Below are positions 56,459 through 64,000 of a stretch of DNA of 64,000 nt, one piece after another (the first letter of the stretch is position 1; every line of letters begins with the position of its first letter). The notes beneath the pieces were generated by a model. The model saw only the letters and a list, made by a program, of their open reading frames with translations. It was not told the DNA's origin and did not search any database. The DNA is taken from NCBI RefSeq assembly GCF_000195275.1, contig NC_015385.1, positions 1,132,501-1,196,500 on the forward strand. Reading direction: 5' to 3'. The stretch is from Treponema succinifaciens DSM 2489 (lineage in GTDB: Bacteria; Spirochaetota; Spirochaetia; Treponematales; Treponemataceae). Both the position numbers and the translations under genes were made by a program.

Positions 56459-58071
56459 CGCTCCTCCACAATTTTCCATTCAACAAGGTTTCTTTCCTTT
56501 GTGGAAAAACTTGCGCCTATTTTTATAATCCGTTTTCCGCTTGCCCTGTAAGGCCCCCCCCGGCGTATTTTGCATCTTCAATCTGATTCAATGCCTCGTC
56601 TGCCGTTTTATCCCGCTTGAACTCAAAGATGAATACATTGTTTCCGTTCAAAAGCACGCAGTCCGCCCTGCCGAACGAGGATGTCTCCTCGACAGTTGAC
56701 CACTGGCCCAGCAGCGTGAACACAAGGTAGAACACATTCTGGAAATTCTGCTCTATGACACTGTCCTGTTTTTCCTTCCTTGCGGTTGTGTAGGGAAGAG
56801 TCGCAAAAAGAGACTTGAACCTTGCCATTACGCTTTCTATGTCGCCTTTTTTTTATGTCGCGGGCAAAGGAGACAACATCAAGCCCTGTGGAGCGGTTGT
56901 TGTTCAGGATTGCCGGAGCAAGAGAGTTTATGAACGCGTACTTCACCTCGTTGTTCGGGTATTTTAAAAGATAAACGCCGAATTCCCTGTCGTAGCCTTT
57001 GATTGTAAGGTAGCCGGTCTGGTAGAAAAGCGGAACCGGGTTAGGGTTGTCGCTCCTGTAGTCCTGGAGCTCCTGCGCGGTGGCCTCCACGCCGTTTGAA
57101 AGATCCATGTAGTTCATCGTGCTTTCCTGAAGTTTTTTTATAAGGAAAGTCGGTGTTCCTGTTGCAAACCAATAAAACGAGAAGTCCTTTGAGTAAAGAG
57201 CGTTCAGAAGACTGAACGGATTATAGACACCGTCAGCCTCATGATGGAAGTGGTAGCCATCATACATCTGTTCAAGTTGGTTTACACATTCTTCTTTTGA
57301 AAGCCCGTTATTTTCAGCGAATGCTTCTATTTCAGGGGCGAGACTTTCAAGCATCTCTTTTTCTGTGATTCCGCATGCTGTTGCATACTGGCTTGTGATT
57401 GATATGTCGTTCAGCTGGTTCAGGTCGCTGAATATGCTCACCTTGCTGAACTTTGTCACGCCTGTCAAAAATACGAATTTCAGGTCTTCGTCCAATGCTT
57501 TTAATGTTACGTAAAGCCCGCGAAGTGTTTCCCTGTTCTCGTTTACAAGACTTTCGTTGCTCTGCGCGTCAAGAAGAGGCTTGTCGTATTCGTCTATAAG
57601 AACTGCCGCCTGAAGACCTGTTTTTTTCCGCGCGGTCTGCACAATGTTTATAAAGCGGCCGGCAAAATTTGTCGGGTCCAAAGGGTCTTTGTAGTCAGCT
57701 TGTATTTCATATTTTTTTTCATATTCATTCAGCTGAAGATTTATAGTTTTTTCAAGAGAAACCTCTTTTGAAAAGCTGTTCTGCGCAAAATTCAGATAAA
57801 TTACCGGATAAGCTTTCCAGGCGTCCGGATTGTCCTTTTCAAGCTGCTCAATCTTCAGTCCATTAAAAAGTTCCTTCTTGCCCTCAAAATATGCCTTTAA
57901 GGTTGAAAGAAAAAGACTTTTTCCAAAGCGGCGCGGGCGGCTAAGAAAATAAACCTTTCCTGAATGCACAAGAGTGTATATAAATTCCGTCTTGTCTATG
58001 TAAATGTAATTGTTTTTTCGTAAGTCTTCAAAACTCTGGATGCCAATCGGCAGTTTTCTGATATTTTGCAT
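56455..58071 (-). pseudogene. AAA-ATPase-like / PD-(D/E)XK protein broken at A8 and G8 tracts
   Basis: Residues ~1-405 form an intact AAA-ATPase-like domain (YIDKTEFIYTL, SRPRRFGKSLFLSTL as P-loop, AAVLIDEYDKPL as Walker B). At an A8 run (56847-56854) the frame shifts; removing one A restores GDIESVMARF and the nuclease domain (GRADCVLL, FIFEFKRDK). A G8 run (56554-56561) shifts it again; one more G or two fewer would restore PYRASGKRIIKIGASFS to EER and a TGA at 56455. Either phase-variable by slippage or degraded. Confidence 0.75.
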
Positions 58072-58203
58072 GGAACAATGATAGCATAGAAAAGGGGAAA
58101 AATAAATTACTATTTTTGATTACTCCAGTTAGTTTTTTAACTTTTTCCGATTCAAGAAACTTTATTTCATCAGAAGTGCACGCTATTGATTGTTGTCTTC
58201 TTA

Positions 58204-58231
58204 TTGTCATAAAAACCATACAATTTATACT
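58204..58231 (+). promoter_or_regulatory. Predicted sigma-70 promoter of the flagellar operon
   Basis: TTGTCA at 58204-58209, a 16-nt spacer and TATACT at 58226-58231, placed 36 nt before flgB. Treponemal flagellar operons of this kind are commonly sigma-70 controlled. Confidence 0.6.
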
Positions 58232-58266
58232 ATAAACTTTTTTTCTGGAATGCCGATGAACAGAGT

Positions 58267-58686
58267 ATGAACAGTTTTTCAAATTCTGTAGATTTGCTTC
58301 ACCGTGCTCTTGATGTTGAAAGCCTCCGCTATCAGGTTACTGCAAACAATATTGCAAACAGCGAAGTTGCGAATTTCAAAAGACAGTCCGTAAATTTTGA
58401 AAGCGAGCTGAAAAAAGCCTTCGTTAGTCGTGACAACGAGCACAGCTCTTTCCGCATGGCGACAAATGACGCGCGCCATATTCAGAGCGAAGTTCCGCGC
58501 GACTGGCGTGATGTTGAGCCTAGACGTGTTTCTGACTACACGACTTCTTCAAAAGCTAACGGAAACAATGTTGATGCCGAACAGGAAGCAATGAATGTTG
58601 TTCAGATTCAGATGCAGTACCGCCTTTTGACCCAGCTTATGAATTTTGAGTTTTCACAGGTCAAGACGGCTATGAAGTCAATATAG
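58267..58686 (+). CDS. flgB: Flagellar basal-body rod protein FlgB
   Basis: 139 aa. The N-terminal SVDLLHRALDVESLRYQVTA, then NNIANSEVANFKRQ, is the rod-protein signature; the C-terminal helix (MNVVQIQMQYRLLTQLM) pairs with it in the rod. First gene of the flagellar operon. The ribosome site is weak. It builds the proximal rod of the periplasmic flagellum. Confidence 0.95.
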   Translation: MNSFSNSVDLLHRALDVESLRYQVTANNIANSEVANFKRQSVNFESELKKAFVSRDNEHSSFRMATNDARHIQSEVPRDWRDVEPRRVSDYTTSSKANGNNVDAEQEAMNVVQIQMQYRLLTQLMNFEFSQVKTAMKSI

Positions 58687-58718
58687 TTTATTTTTACTAT
58701 TGAGTTTTGGAGAAAAGT

Positions 58719-59180
58719 ATGGGATTATTTACAAGCATAAACATAGCGGCAACAGGAATGAGCGTGGAGCGTCTGCGCACTGATGTCATTTCAAACAATA
58801 TTGCGAATGCAACAACAACTCGTACTCAGGAAGGCGGAGCTTACCGCAAGCAGAGCGTGATTGTTGAGCCTATTGCTTCTTCAAATCCTCAGTGGAGATT
58901 TCCTTTTGTGGATTCAGAATTGGACAACGGACCTGGAAAAGGTGTTCGTGTGCGTGAAATCATAAAAGACAGCGAGCAGGGCAGAATGGTTTACGACCCG
59001 AGCCACCCGGATGCGATTCAGTCTGGACCGAACAAAGGCTACGTTGAATATCCTAACGTGAATATTGTAAATGAAATGGTTAACATGATAAGCGCGAACC
59101 GTGCTTATGAGGCCAACAGTTCTGTTATTCAAGGCAGCAAGGAAATGTTTGCCTCTGCTTTGGAAATCGCAAGCCGCTAG
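58719..59180 (+). CDS. flgC: Flagellar basal-body rod protein FlgC
   Basis: 153 aa starting MGLFTSINIAATGMSVERLR; the NNIANATTTRTQEGGAY motif and C-terminal MVNMISANRAYEANSSVI are typical. ATG 58719 is used because ggag lies before it; an upstream start at 58707 would swallow that site. Follows flgB by 32 nt. Confidence 0.95.
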   Translation: MGLFTSINIAATGMSVERLRTDVISNNIANATTTRTQEGGAYRKQSVIVEPIASSNPQWRFPFVDSELDNGPGKGVRVREIIKDSEQGRMVYDPSHPDAIQSGPNKGYVEYPNVNIVNEMVNMISANRAYEANSSVIQGSKEMFASALEIASR

Positions 59181-59209
59181 CCGCAGTTAATCAGTAAATG
59201 GGAGGAACT

Positions 59210-59560
59210 ATGAATCTTTCTTTTGGCTCTATGGAGCTTAACAGGTCAAATGCGTCTCACCTTGGTACTTCAGCCATTGGAAACGTCAGCAAGGCTTTAA
59301 ACGGAAAAGAAAACGCTTCTGTTAACGGAGCTGAAAAGAAAGAGTCGTTTAGAACTTACCTTCTTGAAGCTGTAAACGAAATGAACAGCCAGCAGCTCAA
59401 TGTTTCTGCCCTTCAGGAAAAAGTCATAACAGATCCGGACAGCGTGGACATTCATGATGTTACAACTGCCATGGCAAAAGCCCAGATGTCGCTGGATCTT
59501 GCGCAGAATGTAATCGACCGTCTTGTAAAAGGCTGGAATGAGCTTTCTCAGAACAGATAG
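59210..59560 (+). CDS. fliE: Flagellar hook-basal body protein FliE
   Basis: 116 aa. The C-terminal half (DSVDIHDVTTAMAKAQMSLD, then LAQNVIDRLVKGWNEL) is the FliE core that joins MS ring and rod. The start at 59210 has gggagg 5-6 nt upstream. A 258-bp gap with hairpins separates it from fliF, so expression may change at this point. Confidence 0.92.
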   Translation: MNLSFGSMELNRSNASHLGTSAIGNVSKALNGKENASVNGAEKKESFRTYLLEAVNEMNSQQLNVSALQEKVITDPDSVDIHDVTTAMAKAQMSLDLAQNVIDRLVKGWNELSQNR

Positions 59561-59818
59561 CGCGCTAGTTTGCTAAAAAGTTTTATTGTCAAATTCTGGA
59601 ATTTGTGTTATACTGTCCTATCTTTTTATGCAAGAGGGACAGCGTAAAATAGAAATAAGGTTTTTTTAAAAACTCACTTTACAGTTCGTTTTTAGAAAAA
59701 CCGCGAGTTTTAATTCGCTGTAATAGCACCGATTAAAACATCGCATTATTAGAGTTGCCTATAAAAACTGAAGTTTTTATAGGCTTCCATAAAATGAGTT
59801 CGTTCATGGGAGGGGAAT
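59561..59818. other. Hairpin-rich gap inside the flagellar operon
   Basis: No gene is seen. It contains ctgtcc ... gggacag (59615-59643) and a perfect 11-bp hairpin cctataaaaac-tga-gtttttatagg at 59759-59783 just before the fliF ribosome site. A possible promoter (TTGTCA-like and tatact) lies at about 59587-59617. It may be a promoter with a structured leader for fliF onward. Confidence 0.6.
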
Positions 59819-61525
59819 ATGAACGAATGGTTCAAGAAAAATTTAGAAACCATTAAAGAAAAATGGGCGAAGTGGACAACTCTCCAAAAAGCTATTGTGG
59901 CTGCCATCATTGTGGTTGCTATAGCGGTGATTGTTCTTATGGCTTCTATGTCGTCTCGCCCTTCCACAGTGCGCCTTTTTAACGGTCCTGTAAATGATGA
60001 AAAGGAACGGGAGCTTATTCTTTCCCGCCTTGATCAGGACAATGTAAAGGCCTATGTTTCATCTGACAATTATATTTCTGTTGAAAACAGTGATATAGCA
60101 AAAAAATACAGAAGCCGTCTCATCGCTGAAGGCTATGCTCCGTCGAGTCTTGATGCCTACAGCCTTTTTGATGTAACCCGTTGGTCAAGAACAGACTTTG
60201 ATGATAAGGTGAACTGGCAGCGCGCAACAGAAACGGCTTTAAAGCAGCAGCTTGAGTCTTTGGACGGAATTCAGCGCGCGGAAGTAAATCTTGTGCTTCC
60301 TGATGAGGCTTTGTTCACAGAAAATCAGAATCCTACATCCGCAAGCATTGTTTTGTACGCCAAAGGAAACAGCGATGTTCTTACAGATAAGCGCAAAATC
60401 CGCGGAATCCAAAATCTCATAAAAGCCTGTGTGGAAGGTTTGCGCGATGAAAATATCGTAATCAACGACGGCGCTTCAAATGTTCAGATAAATGACTTTG
60501 AAGGCATGGCGGAAAGCGACCGCATTTCAAATATAGAAAAACAGCGCAAGCTTATTCTTAAGCAGGAAACTACATATACAGGTTTGGTTCTAAAAGCATT
60601 GAAGGGAACTTTCTCTGATGACCGTGTAAGAGTTGCTAACATCAAGATTGACATGAATATGTCTGAGCGAAAAACAACTTCAAAGGAATACACTGGAATT
60701 ACAATCCGTCCTGACAACCCGAACACTCCTTATGACGACTCTGAAATTGTAAACAGCCTTACATTGTCGGAAGAAACTGTAAACAAGTCGTTTACTGGAA
60801 CCGGCTACAATCCTGAAGGTCCTGCTGGAGTTGAAGGCCAGAATCCTCCTGTTTACAGCGATATGTCAAATGTTGTGGGAAAATCCACAGAAGAAGGCGT
60901 AAAACGCAACTATGCGCTGAATGAAAAAAATGTTTCTGAAATTACAAGCCCGCAGATTGACCGCATTACAGTTTCTGTAAACATCGACGGCCAGTGGCGC
61001 AAGGTTTATGATGAAAACAATCGTCCTATTCTTGAAAACGGACATTTAAAGCGCGAGTACATTCCTATTACTCCAGAGCAGCTTGTAAATACGACAAAAC
61101 TTGTTCAGGATGCTGTCGGCTATAACAAATCCAGAGGAGACAGCGTTACAGTTACGAATATTCCGTTTGACAGAACAGAAGAGCAGGAAAAGGAAGATCT
61201 TGCTTATATTGCGCAGCTTAACAGAAACCGCACAATTATGTTCAGCCTGATTGGAATTGCTATAATTCTTATTGCGTTCATTGCGTTCCGTATTATCAGC
61301 AGAGAAATTGAACGCCGCCGCCGTCTTGCGGAGGAAGCTAGAATTCGTCAGCAGGAAGAAGAAAGGCAGAGAGCGCTTCTTGAGGCCCAGCAGCAGGGAA
61401 TGGAAGTTACAATGTCTGTTGAAGAGCGCAAGCGGGCAGAGCTTCAGGAAAATGCGATTGCAATGGCAAAAGAGCATCCGGAAGACGTTGCAATGCTTAT
61501 CCGCACTTGGCTTATGGAGGAATAG
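59819..61525 (+). CDS. fliF: Flagellar MS-ring protein FliF
   Basis: 568 aa with two membrane helices (~23-43 and ~472-492), the periplasmic ring-building modules between them and a C-terminal cytoplasmic FliG-binding tail (~550-568, EDVAMLIRTWLMEE). The gggagggg site precedes the ATG. Full length, without frameshift. Forms the membrane ring on which the motor assembles. Confidence 0.96.
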   Translation: MNEWFKKNLETIKEKWAKWTTLQKAIVAAIIVVAIAVIVLMASMSSRPSTVRLFNGPVNDEKERELILSRLDQDNVKAYVSSDNYISVENSDIAKKYRSRLIAEGYAPSSLDAYSLFDVTRWSRTDFDDKVNWQRATETALKQQLESLDGIQRAEVNLVLPDEALFTENQNPTSASIVLYAKGNSDVLTDKRKIRGIQNLIKACVEGLRDENIVINDGASNVQINDFEGMAESDRISNIEKQRKLILKQETTYTGLVLKALKGTFSDDRVRVANIKIDMNMSERKTTSKEYTGITIRPDNPNTPYDDSEIVNSLTLSEETVNKSFTGTGYNPEGPAGVEGQNPPVYSDMSNVVGKSTEEGVKRNYALNEKNVSEITSPQIDRITVSVNIDGQWRKVYDENNRPILENGHLKREYIPITPEQLVNTTKLVQDAVGYNKSRGDSVTVTNIPFDRTEEQEKEDLAYIAQLNRNRTIMFSLIGIAIILIAFIAFRIISREIERRRRLAEEARIRQQEEERQRALLEAQQQGMEVTMSVEERKRAELQENAIAMAKEHPEDVAMLIRTWLMEE

Positions 61526-61528
61526 TTT

Positions 61529-62587
61529 ATGGCAGAAGAACTTGTTGACGGCAAAAAAAGCAAGAAAAAAGGCGGAATCAAAGATTATAAGAATCTTACC
61601 GGCCGCCAAAAAGCCGCTATTTTCCTTGTTGCAATCGGAAGTGATGTAGCCTCTGATGTAATGAAGCACTTGCGCGAAGATGAAGTTGAAACTCTTACTT
61701 TTGAAATTGCGCGCCTTGATACAATTGACGCGGACTTTAAAGATCAGGTTCTTGAAGAATTTCAGGAACTTATGCAGGCGCAGAATTTTATTACAACTGG
61801 CGGTATTGACTTTGCCCGCGAGCTTCTTGAAAAATCCTTGGGAAGCCAAAAGGCGATTGATATTATCAACAGGCTTACAAGCTCTTTGCAGGTCCGCCCG
61901 TTTGATTTTATCCGACGAACAGATCCGGCTCATCTTTTGAACTTTGTTCAGCAGGAATATCCGCAGACAATTTCGCTTATTCTTGCGTACCTTGAGCCTC
62001 AGAAAGCCGCCACAATTCTTCAGAATCTTCCTGCGGAAATTCAGCCGGAAGTTTCAAAGCGTCTTGCCACAATGGACCGAACAAGCCCGGAAGTTCTGCG
62101 CGAAGTTGAGCGTGTTCTTGAAAAGAAACTTTCAACTCTTTCCAGCGAAGACTACACTGCTGCCGGTGGAGTTGATTCAATCGTTGAGATTCTTAACCTT
62201 GTTGACCGTTCTTCTGAAAAAGCAATTATTGAAACTCTTGAAGAAGACGATCCTGAGCTTGCGGAAGAAATCAAGAAGAGAATGTTTGTTTTCGAAGATA
62301 TTGTTATGCTTGATGACCGCGCGATTCAGAAAGTTCTCCGTGAAGTTGATACACAGGAACTTGCAAAGGCTTTGAAATCAGTTGATACAGAAGTTCAGGA
62401 CAAGATTTTCCGCAATATGTCAAAGCGTGCCGCTTCAATGCTTAAAGAAGACATGGAATACATGGGACCTGTCCGCTTGAAGGATGTTGAAGAAAGCCAG
62501 CAGAAGATTGTTAGTGTAATACGCCGTCTTGAAGATTCTGGTGAAATTGTTATTGCTCGTTCTAGCGATGATGAAATGGTAGTCTGA
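61529..62587 (+). CDS. fliG: Flagellar motor switch protein FliG
   Basis: 352 aa, 3 nt after fliF. The N-terminal FliF-binding domain (LTGRQKAAIFLVAIG), the middle domain with EHPQ-like QQEYPQTISLILAYL, and the C-terminal torque domain with charged ridge (LDDRAIQKVLREVDTQELA, LRKMSKRAAS-like FRNMSKRAASML) are all present. Treponemes often have two fliG genes; this is the one in the fliF operon. Confidence 0.96.
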   Translation: MAEELVDGKKSKKKGGIKDYKNLTGRQKAAIFLVAIGSDVASDVMKHLREDEVETLTFEIARLDTIDADFKDQVLEEFQELMQAQNFITTGGIDFARELLEKSLGSQKAIDIINRLTSSLQVRPFDFIRRTDPAHLLNFVQQEYPQTISLILAYLEPQKAATILQNLPAEIQPEVSKRLATMDRTSPEVLREVERVLEKKLSTLSSEDYTAAGGVDSIVEILNLVDRSSEKAIIETLEEDDPELAEEIKKRMFVFEDIVMLDDRAIQKVLREVDTQELAKALKSVDTEVQDKIFRNMSKRAASMLKEDMEYMGPVRLKDVEESQQKIVSVIRRLEDSGEIVIARSSDDEMVV

Positions 62588-62607
62588 TTTGACTGGAGGC
62601 ATTTAGC

Positions 62608-63540
62608 ATGGCACAAACTGTATTCAGACCGGCAGAAGTTAACAATACTAAGGGCGAAGTTGTCCTTCAGTTTACAAAAAATTTTACGCCACCTGTGGAA
62701 GAAAAAGTTGAGGAAGTTCCAAAATACACAGGACCTACAGCAGATGACTTGCGCAAGGAAGCTGAGGCTTTTAAACTTCAGTGGGAAGATGAAAAAGCCA
62801 AGATGCTTGCAAAGGCACAGGCAGATGCGGACCAGATTGTAAAAAATGCGGAAGATGCGGCGTTTGCACAAATAAAGCATCACAGTGATCAGGCGGCTGT
62901 AATAAAATCCCAGGCGCAAAAAGAAGCGCAGGACATTGTTGAAAAGGCAAAGGCAGAAGCTCAGGATATTATTTCCAATGCAAAAGTAGAAGAAAACTCT
63001 ATCTTTGAAAAGTCAAAGAGCGATGGATTTAAAGCCGGACATGAAGAAGGTTATAAGGCAGGAAATGAAGAAGCCCAGCGTCTTGTTGAACGCATTCACA
63101 AAATGATTGAAGCTGTTCAGGCTAAAAGGCAGGAGATTCTTGACAATACAGAGCAGCAGATTGTGAATCTTGTAATTTTGATATCGCGCAAAGTTGTAAA
63201 AATTATGAGTGAAAATCAAAAAAGCGTTATAATGTCGAATGTGCTTCAAGCTTTGAAAAAAGTAAAAGGCTCTGGAGATGTAACATTGCGGGTAAATCTT
63301 GCGGATGTAAAGCTTACAACCGAGCATATAAAGGACTTTATCCATCAGGTCGAAAATATCAAGAATATTTCTGTTGTTGAAGACAGTTCCGTTGAAAAAG
63401 GCGGCTGCATTGTTGAAACGGACTTCGGTGCAATTGATGCACGCATTTCAAGCCAGCTTAATGAGCTTGAAACTCAGATTTTGAATATTTCGCCAATAAA
63501 AACTGTGGGCAAGTCAGAAGTTATAAATCCCGACAGTTGA
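62608..63540 (+). CDS. fliH: Flagellar export protein FliH
   Basis: 310 aa. A variable N-terminus, a long coiled coil (~45-165) rich in Ala/Lys/Glu heptads (AQKEAQDIVEKAKAEAQDII) and the C-terminal FliH/HrpE-type domain (~185-300; EEGYKAGNEEAQRLVERIHK, VKGSGDVTLRVNLAD) are visible. It regulates the export ATPase FliI, whose gene follows. ggagg lies 9 nt upstream. Confidence 0.92.
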   Translation: MAQTVFRPAEVNNTKGEVVLQFTKNFTPPVEEKVEEVPKYTGPTADDLRKEAEAFKLQWEDEKAKMLAKAQADADQIVKNAEDAAFAQIKHHSDQAAVIKSQAQKEAQDIVEKAKAEAQDIISNAKVEENSIFEKSKSDGFKAGHEEGYKAGNEEAQRLVERIHKMIEAVQAKRQEILDNTEQQIVNLVILISRKVVKIMSENQKSVIMSNVLQALKKVKGSGDVTLRVNLADVKLTTEHIKDFIHQVENIKNISVVEDSSVEKGGCIVETDFGAIDARISSQLNELETQILNISPIKTVGKSEVINPDS

Positions 63541-63673
63541 TTTATTCGTTTGTTTTCTTTACCAGTGCCTGACCTGCTCCGGCAATCTATTTTTGTGCTT
63601 GTAGAAGAGAAGAATGACAGTTTGCTGAAAAATCTGCAATGTATTCCTTGTGCTTGCTGTGGGATAGTTTAAA

Positions 63674-64000
63674 ATGGAAAATTTTTTTGATAAATACATT
63701 CATAGCATAGAACGGATTGAACCCATAAAATATACCGGCTCTGTCATAGGAGTAAAAGGTCTTATGATAGAAAGCAAAGGTCCTCGTTCTGTAATTGGCG
63801 AAATCTGCACAATACATATTCCAAGCATTCAAAGTTCCGTTCTTGCGGAAGTTGTTGGTCTTGAAGATTCTTCTGTACGTCTTATGGCTTACGGAGAGAC
63901 AAAGGGAATTGAAGTTGGCTGTGAAGTTGTTGCTTCAGGGCACGTTTTGGAAGTACCTGTTGGATTATCGCTTTTGGGACGCGTAATAGACGCAACTGGA
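63674..64000 (+). CDS. fliI: Flagellum-specific ATPase FliI, 5' part (runs off the window)
   Basis: 109 codons are present. MENFFDKYIHSIERIEPIKY, then TGSVIGVKGLMIESKGP and the N-terminal beta-barrel end VPVGLSLLGRVIDATG, match the start of FliI; the Walker motifs lie beyond the edge. ATG 63674 follows gggatag. A 133-bp gap without a gene separates it from fliH; it contains gaatgacagtttgc, also present near 22783. Confidence 0.92.
   Translation, partial: MENFFDKYIHSIERIEPIKYTGSVIGVKGLMIESKGPRSVIGEICTIHIPSIQSSVLAEVVGLEDSSVRLMAYGETKGIEVGCEVVASGHVLEVPVGLSLLGRVIDATG

Noticed and set aside
61046-61933. Long minus-strand open frame opposite fliF/fliG
   Set aside because: It is the complement of two well-conserved flagellar genes, with no ribosome site.

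Overview
The window reads as chromosome of a spirochaete, most likely a host-associated Treponema. The evidence is the flagellar order flgB-flgC-fliE-fliF-fliG-fliH-fliI at the right end, AT-rich codon use with Gly/Asn/Lys-rich proteins, relaxed lipoprotein signals, and proteins of types common in treponemes (TPR/NHL/VWA, AAA-ATPase-like/PD-(D/E)XK, AlbA with WPEK repeats). The species cannot be fixed from sequence alone.

Layout. 1-1.9 kb: 3' part of a 23S rRNA gene, a 5S gene and a terminator. 2-23.6 kb: conserved housekeeping genes (bioY-like, lnt, a diverged galactokinase-like kinase, surE, two TPR proteins, dinB, two treponemal unknowns, trmB, ligA, an M23 peptidase, recJ, pyrimidine phosphorylase, an HU-like DNA-binding protein, recO). 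A strictly 22-bp-phased repeat array lies in front of the HU-like gene. 23.6-58 kb: a long accessory island rich in defence genes. 58.3-64 kb: the flagellar basal body/export operon, running off the right edge in fliI.

The island holds, left to right: IS3-family and HsdR remnants; an ISAs1-family element with perfect 21-bp ends; a three-gene operon with a CARF-like protein and a sigma-like HTH protein; a complete type I restriction-modification (RM) locus whose hsdS is followed by two tandem [tyrosine recombinase + target-recognition-domain] units; rmuC; a decayed replication/excision module; silent hsdS halves inside a 20-bp inverted repeat; a two-gene AAA ATPase cassette divergent from a second recombinase; a second complete type I RM operon whose HsdS has two nearly identical recognition domains; an orphan FGE/C-type-lectin tail that looks like a diversity-generating-retroelement variable region; a HipA-like kinase; and an ATPase/nuclease gene broken at A8 and G8 tracts.

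Possible joint working. A 42-bp promoter element with identical internal spacing precedes the CARF operon, the first RM operon and rmuC, all on the minus strand. This suggests one regulon, and the CARF and sigma-like proteins are natural candidate regulators (inference). The recombinases beside hsdS fragments suggest switching of RM specificity. Several intergenic regions are built from consecutive small perfect hairpins of unknown role.
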